NCBI RefSeq assembly: GCF_900186505.1
Contig: NZ_LT891970.1
Coordinates: forward strand, 28,689-92,688
Source: Enorma phocaeensis
GTDB lineage: Bacteria; Actinomycetota; Coriobacteriia; Coriobacteriales; Coriobacteriaceae
Reading direction: 5' to 3'
DNA length: 64,000 nt
Below are positions 26,769 through 35,559 of this stretch, one piece after another. Every line of letters begins with the position of its first letter. Within the stretch, counting starts at the first letter, position 1. The translations under genes were made by a program, and so were the position numbers. Below the pieces are notes generated by a model that did not search any database, was not told the origin of the DNA, and saw only the letters and a list, made by a program, of their open reading frames with translations.

Positions 26769-28041
26769 GACGCACCCGATTCAGCGCGTAGGACACCAAC
26801 AGCCCCGGGCCGCCAAGCTTGAGATAGTGCATCATGCGACCGAAGGGTCCCGCCGCGGCATACGAGGCGTTGCCGCGCACCCAGCCGGTAGGGTCGCGCA
26901 TGATCGCCGCGAGGTTCGCCCGCTTCCAGGGCTTGAGGTCATCGAGCTCGAACCAGCCCGCATCGAGCGCGGCAGTGAACTCGCCAGCCATACGTTCGAG
27001 GAACATCACGCGAAACTCTGGAGCCAACCGCACGTAGCTCCACATGTAGGAGTCGTACTTCGCCACCTGCTCCACGCGCATGAGGTCGCGAGCAGCCGCC
27101 TCGCCGTGCTCGGATGCGAACTCGCCTGCGATCCAGCGCTCGATCTCGGCGTACTCGTCGCAGGTGCAGAACACCTTGTTGCGCGCGTTGACCGAGGAGC
27201 CCTCGTTGTCCTGACGGTAGCGGAGCATGGAGTCATGCACGTAGACCACGCGCGCAGCGCTCGCGAAGACCTTGAACGAGAACGAGCAGTCCTGAAACGA
27301 AGCGCCCGGCGTGGGCAAAAAGCGAATGCCATGGCGCTCGAGGAAATCGCGCCGGTACACGGCCGACCAGATCGAGGGCTTCTGGTAGAAGATGAACGGA
27401 TCCTCAAGGGGGCGCGAGGGCGCGGCGCAGCGGGCGTTATCCGCGACCTCGAAGAACTCGACGCGCTCGCTCGGGCTCGTCCAGTAGAGCTCGAAATTGC
27501 CCTTTGCGACCTCCGCCTGCGCCGCCTCGGCTGCGGCAACCAGGCGCTCGAGGCTCTCGGGGTACATGATGTCATCCGGCTCCAGGATGCCGATGTAGGT
27601 GCCCCGTGCGAGGTCGAGCGCACGGTTCATGGAGTCGCCGTAGCCGGAGTTGGCCTTCTCGATCACGCGGATGCGCTCGTCCTCCTCCGCGGCAGCGCGC
27701 ATGATGGCGAGAGATCCGTCCGTCGAGCCGTCGTCGATACAGATGATCTCGATGTCCGCAAGCGTCTGCGCCCGCGCGGAAGCGAGGCTCTCGGGCAGGT
27801 AGCGCCCGACGTTCATGACGGGCATGAGCAGGGAGACGCGGGGGGCTGCCTCCGGTGCGGCAGCCATCGGGGCCTTCGGACCGCCAACGGCCGGGGCGTC
27901 TGCAGGCAGGGCATCTGCAACCGGGGGCACCGAGACGGCTGCGGTACCGTTCGGCTCCTCAGGCGCGACCGTGCCCGCCGGGGCGCTTATTTCGTTGGGG
28001 CTCTCCACGGGTCCCTCCTTATCGCGGCGTTTGGCAACCAT
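26761..28041 (-). CDS. GT2-family glycosyltransferase with Pro/Ala-rich N-terminus
   Basis: Starting at ATG 28041 (GGAG 7 nt upstream) gives 426 residues. The first ~70 are rich in Pro, Ala and Val; then comes the GT-A domain with RVSLLMPVMNVGRYLPESL, ICIDDGSTDGS, NSGYGDSMNRAL and the metal site ILEPDDIMYPE. The order Asn-Ser-Gly-Tyr-Gly and Glu-Pro-Asp-Asp resembles the glycosyltransferase at 15368-16483, suggesting related function. The frame continues to 28239, but this would overlap the divergent promoter and start of the next gene, so 28041 is preferred. It overlaps the following GT2 gene by 8 nt. Confidence 0.87.
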   Translation of the reverse strand: MVAKRRDKEGPVESPNEISAPAGTVAPEEPNGTAAVSVPPVADALPADAPAVGGPKAPMAAAPEAAPRVSLLMPVMNVGRYLPESLASARAQTLADIEIICIDDGSTDGSLAIMRAAAEEDERIRVIEKANSGYGDSMNRALDLARGTYIGILEPDDIMYPESLERLVAAAEAAQAEVAKGNFELYWTSPSERVEFFEVADNARCAAPSRPLEDPFIFYQKPSIWSAVYRRDFLERHGIRFLPTPGASFQDCSFSFKVFASAARVVYVHDSMLRYRQDNEGSSVNARNKVFCTCDEYAEIERWIAGEFASEHGEAAARDLMRVEQVAKYDSYMWSYVRLAPEFRVMFLERMAGEFTAALDAGWFELDDLKPWKRANLAAIMRDPTGWVRGNASYAAAGPFGRMMHYLKLGGPGLLVSYALNRVRHE

Positions 28042-28167
28042 GATACCGCTCCAAGCGCCCTGCGGCCCACCACGTTGGCCCGCCGCGCGCGCTGCACCCG
28101 GTTTGGCAGATTTTTCTTCGCGAGCGCCGGTCTGGCACGCGAAGCGCCCGCGCGCGGGCGCCTGCCC

Positions 28168-28173
28168 TATAAT
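28168..28173 (+). promoter_or_regulatory. Perfect -10 box (TATAAT) for the downstream glycosyltransferase
   Basis: TATAAT occurs in the GC-rich divergent spacer 54 bp upstream of the GTG at 28227. No good -35 hexamer is visible at the correct distance. Confidence 0.55.
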
Positions 28174-28226
28174 GGGGCTGCGCGAAACCGCGCGCACCCG
28201 TCGTCGAGAACCGGAAGGCCGGCTCC

Positions 28227-29321
28227 GTGAGCACCGCAACCGAGAACAATAATCAGCTAGCGCAGGCAGATTCCATGCAGGACCCGACCGGGACCGACCA
28301 AGCAGCGCCTGCAGCGACCTCGCGCAAGACTCGCGAGCCCATCGAGCGCCTTGCGATCGTGGTGGTCACCTACAAGCGCCAGGAGCTCCTCAGCCATCTC
28401 TTTGACTCGTATGCCGCCCTCACCTGCGCACCTTGGCGCATCGTCGTGGTCGACAACGAGAATGCACCCGAGACGCGCGAGCTGGTGGAGCAAACCGCGG
28501 CGCGGCTCGATGAGCTCTGGGGCGCAACCGAGCCCGATGCTGAAGGCGGGCGCTCGAGGATGGTCTACGCCCCGCAGACCGACAACCTCGGTGGCGCGGG
28601 CGGCTTCTCCGCCGGCGTGCGGCGCGCTTTCGAGCTGGGTGCCGAGTGGTTCTGGGTTATGGACGACGACGTGCTCGTCATGCCCGAGGCCATCGAGCGG
28701 CTCGCCCGCTGGACCGACCGCTACCAGGTGGTGCAGGGCTCGCGCCTCGACTACGACGGCGGCCCTTTCTTCTGGCAGTACCAGCAATTCACCACGCTCG
28801 GCATACCCAATCCCCTCGCCAAGGCGGATCTTGGCCCTACGGGGGCCAAGCGCATGAACTCGCTATGCTTCGAGGGCGGGCTCTTCTCTCGCGAGGTCGT
28901 GCGGCGCATCGGTTTCCCCGACCCGCGTTTCTTCATCTACGGCGATGACGCCTGCTACGGCTACCTCGCCTCGAAGGTGACCGAGACCGTCGTGGTTTCA
29001 GACGTGATCTTGCAGCGCAGCCGCGTCATCGCCAACTGGGAGGTCTCCGGCGTGCGCCAGCTTAGCAGCACGAGCGATACCAACCGGTTCTACATCATGC
29101 GCAATCGCGGCTTCTTTGCCCGTTATCTGCGCGAGCATGGCGACTACCACCGCATTCTGTTTGGCGTGGGCACCGCCGCGACACTCGCCAAGGAACTCAT
29201 CCGCCTCGCCGTGGTGGACCGCACGTTCAAGACCGGCGTGCGCCAACTTGTGCGCGGCATGCGCGCGGCGCGCGAGATCTACCGCGACTCGAGCTGGACG
29301 CCCATGCCGCCCGTGGCGTAA
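28227..29321 (+). CDS. GT2-family glycosyltransferase (galactofuranosyl/rhamnosyl-transferase-like)
   Basis: The 364-residue protein has a divergent GT-A domain: LAIVVVTYKRQELLSHLFDS, NLGGAGGFSAGVRRAF, and the metal site WFWVMDDDVLVMPEA, followed by FEGGLFSREVVRRIGFPD and IYGDDACYGYL. The N-L-G-G-A-G-G-F and M-D-D-D pattern is that of GlfT-like and related rhamnosyl or galactofuranosyl transferases. It starts with GTG 28227 (GGAAGG upstream, about 10 nt) and is transcribed divergently from the two-gene GT pair, sharing a 185-bp spacer. The first ~38 residues are polar and poorly conserved. Exact sugar not determinable. Confidence 0.85.
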   Translation: MSTATENNNQLAQADSMQDPTGTDQAAPAATSRKTREPIERLAIVVVTYKRQELLSHLFDSYAALTCAPWRIVVVDNENAPETRELVEQTAARLDELWGATEPDAEGGRSRMVYAPQTDNLGGAGGFSAGVRRAFELGAEWFWVMDDDVLVMPEAIERLARWTDRYQVVQGSRLDYDGGPFFWQYQQFTTLGIPNPLAKADLGPTGAKRMNSLCFEGGLFSREVVRRIGFPDPRFFIYGDDACYGYLASKVTETVVVSDVILQRSRVIANWEVSGVRQLSSTSDTNRFYIMRNRGFFARYLREHGDYHRILFGVGTAATLAKELIRLAVVDRTFKTGVRQLVRGMRAAREIYRDSSWTPMPPVA

Positions 29322-29675
29322 CCGATCGAGCCGCTCGGCATAGTTGGATACAGCCCCGTGCTACCCCCATAACCTCTCGCACTTCGTATGCGAACGGTCG
29401 CCTTCTCGCGGCTGCTCCTCTCATGTGCCCCAATCTCCACAACGTCTCCTCGTGTGTCCCGACTTTTTGTTGTCTGGAGCAATCTGGGAGCGTGGATGCG
29501 GCAGGCGGGTACGAGGCCTATAGTTGGCTGCGTCCATACAGAGCGCTGCGCGTACATGTCTTCTGGACTGGTTCTCATTCCAGACGCTCGCGTGCGGAAC
29601 GCGAACGCGGTGCATCGTCGATTCACCGCGGCCAACGATAGGACTACCGCACCCCTCGCGAAGGAGGCCTCACAT
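29322..29675. other. Gene-free stretch, no feature recognised
   Basis: This 354-bp gap follows the glycosyltransferase and precedes a membrane protein gene. An open frame runs through part of it (from 29388), but its codons are not protein-like and a strong AAGGAGG at 29661-29667 fixes the downstream start. I see no terminator with a T-run and no clear promoter. Confidence 0.4.
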
Positions 29676-30647
29676 ATGACCGCATACCGCCCCGACCCCG
29701 ATGACGGGTTCACCGACCGGCAACGGACGCGCGTCTACCGCCGCGCCGCGCCCAGCGAACCCGCCTCGATAGGCAACACGCAGATCATGCAAAAAGAGGA
29801 AGGCCTGTTCGACGGCATCACCCTCCCCCAGGTCATCGCCGGTGCCGCGGCTGCCGCGACATCGGTGCTCCTCGCATCGAAAATCGGCATCGGTGGATCG
29901 GTGATCGGCGCCGCGGCGAGCTCTGTGGTAACGGTGGTCTCCTCGCAGCTCTACCGCAAGTTCCTCACGGCGGGCGCGCGCAAGCTCAAACAGGGGAAGG
30001 ACCTGTTGGGCACATCGCACAGCGGTGCCGGAGCGAGCAGCGGGAACAGGATCGACAACGCCGCCGAGGTTGGTCGCGCATACGGAATCGACAGCGGAGC
30101 AAGCGCTGCAAACGGCGCGTGGCACGCCCGCGTGGCACCCGCGAGCCTGCAGGCGCGCGCCATGGCCGAGCGCGCAGCAACGCAGCGCAAGGTAGTGGGA
30201 TTCTCGGTCCTCATCGCCGTTGTGGCCGTCATCGCCTGCGTGGTGACGATCCTGCTCAGCACCGCGGGCGAGGGCATCGGCACCAGACCCGAATCGCTCT
30301 TCTCCTCAAGCACCGGCAGCGTGGAATCTGAGACCGAGGACGAGGGCGCGACACAGGTTGCCCCAAGCACCGCAGACGGCTCCACCGATGCCGATGCTAC
30401 TGACGAGCCCGCGAGCACGGATGGCCCCGCGTCAACTGCAGGAGATGGAGGCGCAGCAGGCTCCGCCGGCGCTGGCACGGATGCCGATAGCTCGGAAGGC
30501 ACCGGAAGCGGCACCGGCAACGGGGAGCAGGACAGCACCGGGAACCCCAGCTCGCCCTCCACAGGTGAAGGCACCGGAACGGATTCCTCCAGCGGAGCCG
30601 GCGCCGGTGCGACATCCCCCGCCCCAAGCGCTGCCGCCGTACGCTAG
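29676..30647 (+). CDS. Membrane protein with Ser/Thr/Gly/Ala-rich C-terminal tail, function unknown
   Basis: The 323-residue protein begins at ATG 29676 behind AAGGAGG. A small, Ala/Gly/Val-rich hydrophobic region spans about 48-90 and a strong transmembrane helix about 173-196 (VVGFSVLIAVVAVIACVVTILL). After it, about 125 residues consist almost wholly of Ser, Thr, Gly, Ala, Asp and Glu with no hydrophobic clusters, like an extracellular spacer. No sorting signal (LPxTG) is present. Possible roles are wall-spanning anchor or scaffold; I do not recognise a family. A P/E-rich hypothetical gene follows on the same strand. Confidence 0.7.
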   Translation: MTAYRPDPDDGFTDRQRTRVYRRAAPSEPASIGNTQIMQKEEGLFDGITLPQVIAGAAAAATSVLLASKIGIGGSVIGAAASSVVTVVSSQLYRKFLTAGARKLKQGKDLLGTSHSGAGASSGNRIDNAAEVGRAYGIDSGASAANGAWHARVAPASLQARAMAERAATQRKVVGFSVLIAVVAVIACVVTILLSTAGEGIGTRPESLFSSSTGSVESETEDEGATQVAPSTADGSTDADATDEPASTDGPASTAGDGGAAGSAGAGTDADSSEGTGSGTGNGEQDSTGNPSSPSTGEGTGTDSSSGAGAGATSPAPSAAAVR

Positions 30648-30779
30648 CGCCATCTAGACGGCACCCCCGTTAACCCCCTCATCCGCTGCACCGCGGCAAC
30701 CCTCCAACCCCTGCGGCAAACCCCTGCGGCCATCCCCTGCGATGGTAAGATGCTGTACAGCCAACGGGAAAGAGGAAGC

Positions 30780-32069
30780 ATGTCTAACGAGCAGCGACCG
30801 GCGCTCACTGCCGGCAATCGAATCTACCTGTATAACCTTCTGCGCCAGACCATTGGTTGCGGCAAGCAGACCTTTATGACGCGCGTGGAGGAGGCGCTCG
30901 CCGCAGACGACCTGGAGCCAGCGAGCATGGGCTTTGCGGACGCGCGCGAGCTCATGGAGGAGCTCTCTGACTTTGTGCAGCTTACCGTGTTCAAAGGGGG
31001 TCGCGTCTACGTAACGGTCGTCGCGCAGCCCACCTGGGACGAGGCGCTCGACACCGAGGAGCCAGCATCCGGCAAGCAGGCCGCCGGCCAAGGCAAACCA
31101 TGGAAGCGCAAGCGCGGCAACAAGACCGTTAAGGCGGTGCGACCGCGCCACGTGCCCACCGTCGTTGAGCCGGAACCTGAGCCAGAATCAGCTCCGGAGG
31201 CCATGCGAGCTGCCGAGCCCGCCCCGGAAACCGAACCTGAGCCTAAGCCCGAATTGGAACCCGATCCCCTGACCGCGCAGGAACCCGCGATCTCACTGCA
31301 GCCCGCGACCGCACAGGAGCCCGCGGCCACACAGGAACCCGTAGCCGTGCCTCAGCCCGCCCCAGAGGTAGAAACCGAAACCCAATTCGCCTCGGGGTCC
31401 AAAACCGAAGCAGAGCCTGCATCCGAGCCGGCAATCAGTTGCATTGAATCATCCATGCCTGCGTCGGACGCAATCGCCGCAGAGAGCTACGAAGCCGCGG
31501 TAGCTGCGAAGGAGCTGACCCAACCCGTACCGGAAGACGCTGAACCGGAAGCTGCACAAGCCCCCTCATCGCCGTCCATCTCGCTCACCATCACCTACGT
31601 CCCTGAGGACCTTGATGTGGGTGAGACCGAGGACGCCCGCGCAAATGCAGATTCTGCATCAGATGCCAACCAGGTGCCCTCGATAGCATCTGCAGAACAC
31701 GGCGCCGCGGCATGCACGAGCGATTCGCGCGTACCGAAGAACATGATTCCCCGCAACGACGGCGATCTGCCAGAAGGCTTCCCGCGCGACTTCACCACGG
31801 ATGTCTACTGCCCTGCCCCGCTACTGCGCGAACTCGGCTACCTGCTCCCCTATGGAGCCGATGTGCTCGGGATCCTCAACGAGTACTACTACATCGCGCA
31901 CCTGCGCGGCGAACTCGAACACGGACGCGGCCAGGCGGCGTTCCCCCTGCGCTACACCCAAGACGGCCTGCGAACGAGCGCGACCGTGTGCATCCGTCGC
32001 CGCACGGCGGGCACACCAGGTGCGCCTTGGGAGATCACGGCGATCGAGGACTCCGAACCCGCTAGCTAA
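30780..32069 (+). CDS. Hypothetical protein with Pro/Glu-rich central linker
   Basis: The 429-residue protein has three parts. Residues 1-80 (NRIYLYNLLRQTIGCGKQTF and FKGGRVYVTVV) and residues ~325-429 (FTTDVYCPAPLLRELGYLLP, YYIAHLRGELEHG, TSATVCIRRR) look folded; between them lie about 240 residues of Pro, Glu, Ala and Ser repeats such as PEPEPES. No signal peptide or membrane helix is visible, so it is probably cytoplasmic. The C-terminal sequence suggests a compact alpha/beta domain. ATG 30780 is chosen with AGAGGAAG upstream. I do not recognise the family. A terminator follows the stop by 1 nt. Confidence 0.7.
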   Translation: MSNEQRPALTAGNRIYLYNLLRQTIGCGKQTFMTRVEEALAADDLEPASMGFADARELMEELSDFVQLTVFKGGRVYVTVVAQPTWDEALDTEEPASGKQAAGQGKPWKRKRGNKTVKAVRPRHVPTVVEPEPEPESAPEAMRAAEPAPETEPEPKPELEPDPLTAQEPAISLQPATAQEPAATQEPVAVPQPAPEVETETQFASGSKTEAEPASEPAISCIESSMPASDAIAAESYEAAVAAKELTQPVPEDAEPEAAQAPSSPSISLTITYVPEDLDVGETEDARANADSASDANQVPSIASAEHGAAACTSDSRVPKNMIPRNDGDLPEGFPRDFTTDVYCPAPLLRELGYLLPYGADVLGILNEYYYIAHLRGELEHGRGQAAFPLRYTQDGLRTSATVCIRRRTAGTPGAPWEITAIEDSEPAS

Positions 32070-32070
32070 C

Positions 32071-32098
32071 CGCATGATGGTGGGCTATCATGCGTTTT
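32071..32098 (+). terminator. Rho-independent terminator
   Basis: A perfect 8-bp stem (CGCATGAT with ATCATGCG) around GGTGGGCT is followed by TTTT. It begins just after the stop of the P/E-rich gene. Its TATC is also the first member of the 31-bp periodic series described at 32086. Confidence 0.75.
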
Positions 32099-32356
32099 CT
32101 GCATATGAACCACTGGTATCGAACGGTTTGTTCAGAGCGCGCGGCGCGATCGTGCTGTTTCAACAAATGAACCACTGGTATCGTAGACTTATTGCAGATG
32201 ACGTAAGGCTATCGTAGATATTATGCAGTTCTTTCAATGTTATCGTATGATTTCCGTATTATTTCTAATACTTTTGCATTATTCATACGATAGCAAGTTA
32301 GTTTTTGCAGATTCTTTACGATATCCATGAGCGTTTTTGCATGATTCGTACGATGA
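32086..32356. repeat. Degenerate 31-bp periodic array with TATCGTA / TACGATA cores
   Basis: TATC (once GATC) begins at 32086, 32117, 32148, 32179, 32210 and 32241, each exactly 31 bp apart. Three further units have the inverted core TACGAT at 32286, 32317 and 32349, 31-32 bp apart, each preceded by TTTTGCA. TGCA marks unit borders at 32100, 32193, 32224, 32275, 32306 and 32338. Two units share a 17-bp identity (ATGAACCACTGGTATCG at 32105 and 32167). No gene is seen here. Confidence 0.75.
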
Positions 32357-32565
32357 GCAGATATCAGCACGCGAGCCCGCATGCGATCGACATGGCTCTC
32401 AATCGATCTTGCTGATGCCTTAACCCGTTGATGGAGCCGAAGACAGCCACTAGCTTAGAAAAACTCCACATCGGTAAGCCGAATCGCAAACATGCCGATT
32501 CAAGCAGGCCCGGTCTGCCAAACGCTACACAGCGCACGGAACGTCGATGGACTGTTCCAACAGAA
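32357..32565. other. Gene-free stretch, nothing recognised
   Basis: Between the periodic array and the ettA terminator I see no coding frame with plausible start and codon use, and no further repeat. Confidence 0.4.
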
Positions 32566-32605
32566 AAGCCTCCCCTACCCGCTTGACCGTGGTATGGGGA
32601 GGCTT
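32566..32605 (-). terminator. Strong rho-independent terminator downstream of ettA
   Basis: AAGCCTCCCC plus TACC pairs with GGTA plus GGGGAGGCTT with a single bulged base; on the minus strand the stem is followed by TTTTCTG. It lies 168 nt after the ettA stop, leaving an unusually long 3' region. Confidence 0.8.
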
Positions 32606-32614
32606 GTTGTCCTG

Positions 32615-32725
32615 CTAAAGACCGTTGCCCTTGACGATCTTCGAGCGAAGCGAACCGCCAATGACCAAAGCACGTTTCTCGGGACGGTCAACGGGCAACG
32701 GGACGATGCACTCGCCGGCGAAACG
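32615..32725 (-). other. Short protein-like open frame in the ettA 3' region
   Basis: Immediately after an in-frame TAG (32726-32728) the minus strand encodes 36 codons ending ALVIGGSLRSKIVKGNGL before TAG at 32615-32617. The residues look protein-like but no ATG or convincing Shine-Dalgarno precedes them; TTG inside the frame is the best initiator. It may be a remnant, a short peptide gene or chance. Confidence 0.3.
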
Positions 32726-32773
32726 CTACGTGCCGAGCGGTCGGGCGCTCGGCCGTACCATTGCTTGGCTCCG

Positions 32774-34453
32774 CTAGTCTCTGGTGAGCTTGCGGCGGAT
32801 GCGGTGTGGGCGCGCGGCGTCCTCGCCCAAGCGCGCGACGCGGTTCTCCTGGTAGGACTCGAAGTTGCCCTCGAACCAATACCAGTTGCCGGGGTTCTCG
32901 TCCGTACCCTCCCACGCCAGGATGTGCGTGGCCACACGATCGAGGAACATACGATCGTGGCTGATGACCACGGAGCAGCCGGGAAACTCCAAGAGCGCCG
33001 CCTCGAGCGAGGAAAGGGTCTCCACATCGAGGTCGTTCGTGGGCTCGTCGAGGAGCAGCAGGTTGCCGCCCTGCTTGAGCGTGAGCGCAAGGTTCAAGCG
33101 GTTGCGCTCGCCGCCAGAGAGCACGCCTGCCCGCTTCTGCTGGTCCTGTCCCTTGAAACCGAAGCTCGCCACGTATGCGCGGCTCGGAATCTCGGACTCA
33201 CCAACGATCATGATGTCGTTGCCGTCCGAGACGACCTCCCAGAGCGTCTTGTCGGGGTCGATCCCCTCGCGCCCTTGGTCGACGTAGGAGAGCTTCACCG
33301 TCTCGCCAAGCGAGATCGTGCCCGAGGTGGGCTCCTCGATCCCCATGATCATCTTGAAGAGCGTCGACTTGCCCACGCCATTGGGGCCGATCACGCCCAC
33401 GATGCCGTTGCGCGGCAACGTGAACGAAAGGTCGTCGATGAGCACACGGCCGTCGAACTCCTTATGCAGGTGCTCGACCTCGAGGACCTTCGCGCCCAGG
33501 CGCGGACCCACCGGGATGCGTATATCGGTATAGTCGAGCTTCTGGCTTGCGCGGGCCTCGGCCTCCATCTCCTCGTAGCGCGCCAGACGCGCCTTGTTCT
33601 TGGCCTGGCGGGCCTTTGGCGAGGAGCGCACCCACTCGACCTCGGCGGCCATGCGCTTGGCGAGCTTGGCGTCGCGCTGGCCCTGCGCGGCGATGCGCGC
33701 CGCCTTGGTCTCGAGGTAGGTGGAATAGTTGCCCTTGTAGGGGTAGAGGTGGCCGCGGTCGACCTCGCAGATCCACTCGGCCACGTTGTCGAGGAAGTAG
33801 CGGTCGTGCGTGACGGCGAGCACGGCACCGGGGTAGTTCTTGAGGAAGTGCTCGAGCCAGAGCACCGACTCCGCGTCGAGGTGGTTCGTGGGCTCGTCCA
33901 GAAGCAGCAGGTCAGGAGCCTCGAGCAGCAGCTTGCAGAGGGCTACGCGGCGGCGCTCGCCGCCCGAGAGCACGTTCACCGGCATGTCGGAATCGGGCAG
34001 CTGCAGGGCGTCCATCGCCTGGCCGAGCTTGGAGTCGATGTCCCATGCGTCGGCAGCGTCGATCTCGTCCTGGAGGCGGCCCATCTCGGCCATGAGGGCG
34101 TCGAAGTCCGCGTCGGGCTCGGCCATCTCCTCGCCGATCTTGTTGAAGCGGTCCACCTTGGCGAGGAGGTCGCCGAAAGCTTGGCGCACGTTCTCGATGA
34201 CGGTCTTGTCGTCATCGAGCGGCGGCTCCTGCTCGAGGATGCCCACGGTGTAGCCGGGCGTGAGGCGCGCGTCGCCGTTGGAGACCTCCTCGATGCCCGC
34301 CATGATCTTGAGCAGGGTCGACTTGCCCATGCCGTTGGGTCCCACGACGCCAATCTTCGCGCCCGGGTAGAAGCTCAAGGTCACGTCGTCGAGGATGACC
34401 TTGTCGCCATGCGCCTTGCGCGCCTGGTACATCTGGTAGATGAACTCTGCCAT
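32774..34453 (-). CDS. ettA: ABC-F translational throttle ATPase EttA
   Basis: The 559-residue protein has two ABC ATPase domains and no membrane segments. Domain 1 has Walker A GPNGMGKST and signature LSGGERRRVALCKLLLE; domain 2 has GPNGVGKST and LSGGERNRLNLALTLKQGG; each is followed by LLLLDEPTN. The linker has VRSSPKARQAKNKARLARYEE, the basic P-site tRNA interaction motif of EttA. EttA binds the ribosomal E site and controls the first elongation step according to ATP/ADP ratio. Length equals the family norm (about 555). It is divergent from tcdA and ends before a strong terminator. Confidence 0.95.
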   Translation of the reverse strand: MAEFIYQMYQARKAHGDKVILDDVTLSFYPGAKIGVVGPNGMGKSTLLKIMAGIEEVSNGDARLTPGYTVGILEQEPPLDDDKTVIENVRQAFGDLLAKVDRFNKIGEEMAEPDADFDALMAEMGRLQDEIDAADAWDIDSKLGQAMDALQLPDSDMPVNVLSGGERRRVALCKLLLEAPDLLLLDEPTNHLDAESVLWLEHFLKNYPGAVLAVTHDRYFLDNVAEWICEVDRGHLYPYKGNYSTYLETKAARIAAQGQRDAKLAKRMAAEVEWVRSSPKARQAKNKARLARYEEMEAEARASQKLDYTDIRIPVGPRLGAKVLEVEHLHKEFDGRVLIDDLSFTLPRNGIVGVIGPNGVGKSTLFKMIMGIEEPTSGTISLGETVKLSYVDQGREGIDPDKTLWEVVSDGNDIMIVGESEIPSRAYVASFGFKGQDQQKRAGVLSGGERNRLNLALTLKQGGNLLLLDEPTNDLDVETLSSLEAALLEFPGCSVVISHDRMFLDRVATHILAWEGTDENPGNWYWFEGNFESYQENRVARLGEDAARPHRIRRKLTRD

Positions 34454-34763
34454 GCGTTCCCCCTATGAACGGTGTGCTTGCAGGTCGTCCGGGCGCCGTC
34501 TGCGCCCGTTGCGCGGTGTTCGCGAGCTATCGTCTCAGATTGCCGCGCGCATTTCGGCGAGACCGCAGGTTTCCATCGGCAAACCATGGCAGGACGCCTC
34601 CGGGCGGCCATCGCCCGTCTCCGGATCCGCCATGGCGCATTGCCCCGTGCGCCGGTCCCGGCGAGCGCGGCGCCCGCCCTCCCCCGGCGCGCGCGGCTGG
34701 GCTACACTGTTCCCAGAAGGCGCTCCGCCTTCCCTGCCACCGATTCGAGAACCGGGAGCCATC
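34454..34763. other. Divergent spacer with 5'-UTR hairpin before tcdA
   Basis: The 310-bp gap between the divergent ettA and tcdA starts holds no gene. A possible -10 (TACACT, 34703-34708) precedes a perfect 7-bp hairpin GAAGGCG-CTC-CGCCTTC at 34716-34732, which would lie in the tcdA leader. Confidence 0.4.
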
Positions 34764-35534
34764 ATGGCCGAACGCGAGACGACCGCCACCGAACCCCCCG
34801 AAACCGCGCTGTCGCGGCTCGAGGTCATGTGGGGAGCGGAGGGGCTCGAGCGCATCCAGCGCTCGACGGTGATGGTGCTCGGCGTGGGAGGCGTGGGCTC
34901 CAACTGCATCGAGGCGCTCGCGCGCGGCGGCGTGGGCACGCTTATCATCGTAGACGGCGACGCTGTCGCCGCAAGCAACATCAACCGCCAGGCCATCGCC
35001 TTCACGGACACCGTCGGCCGGCGCAAGGTCGATGTCATGCGCGAGATGATCGGCCGCATCAACCCCGGCACCCGCGTGCTCGCCCGCGATGCGTTCGTGC
35101 GCGCCGAGGACGTCGAGGCGCTCATCGAGGGCTGTCGGGCGGAGGCGGGCGGGCGCATCGACTACCTCGTCGACGCCATCGACACGGTCTCGACCAAGCT
35201 CGCGGTCGCCGACCTCGCCGAGCGCACAGGGATACCCCTGGTGAGCAGCATGGGCGGCGCGATGAAGCTCGCGCCCGAGCGCCTGCGCATCACCGACATC
35301 TACGAGACGAGCGGCGACGCGCTCTCGCGCGTGATGCGCAAGGAATGCCGGAAGCGCGGCATCGGCCGTCTCGACGTGCTCTACTCAGACGAGGAGCCGG
35401 TCGCGCGGCCGGACTCCCCCGCCCCGCGCGAGGGTTCGCGCCCGCCGCTCGGCACCGCCTCGTACTTCCCACCCATCATGGGCCAGATGCTCGCCGGGTT
35501 CGTGATCCGCAAGCTCGTCAGACGCGGTATCTGA
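34764..35534 (+). CDS. tcdA: tRNA threonylcarbamoyladenosine dehydratase (ThiF/E1-like)
   Basis: The 256-residue protein has the adenylating E1/ThiF fold: VMVLGVGGVGSNCIEALARG (nucleotide binding), LIIVDGDAVAASNINRQ, and YLVDAIDTVSTKLAV. The family member TcdA cyclises N6-threonylcarbamoyladenosine at tRNA position 37 to ct6A using ATP. Conserved SSMGGAMKLAPERLRI fits TcdA rather than ThiF or MoeB. ATG 34764 has GGGAG upstream. A TatD-type gene follows after 25 nt on the same strand, so the pair is likely an operon. Confidence 0.9.
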   Translation: MAERETTATEPPETALSRLEVMWGAEGLERIQRSTVMVLGVGGVGSNCIEALARGGVGTLIIVDGDAVAASNINRQAIAFTDTVGRRKVDVMREMIGRINPGTRVLARDAFVRAEDVEALIEGCRAEAGGRIDYLVDAIDTVSTKLAVADLAERTGIPLVSSMGGAMKLAPERLRITDIYETSGDALSRVMRKECRKRGIGRLDVLYSDEEPVARPDSPAPREGSRPPLGTASYFPPIMGQMLAGFVIRKLVRRGI

Positions 35535-35559
35535 ACCGACCCGCGAAAGGAGGCCGACG

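Noticed and set aside
29388..29675. N-terminal extension of the membrane protein at 29676
   Set aside because: Codon use is unlike a gene and a strong AAGGAGG sits just before ATG 29676.
32086..32356. CRISPR array
   Set aside because: The 31-bp period suggested it, but repeats are degenerate, there are no constant repeat/variable spacer blocks, the core inverts, and no cas gene is near.
32492..34468. 658-codon open frame on the plus strand
   Set aside because: It is the antisense shadow of ettA, whose two ABC domains are unambiguous.
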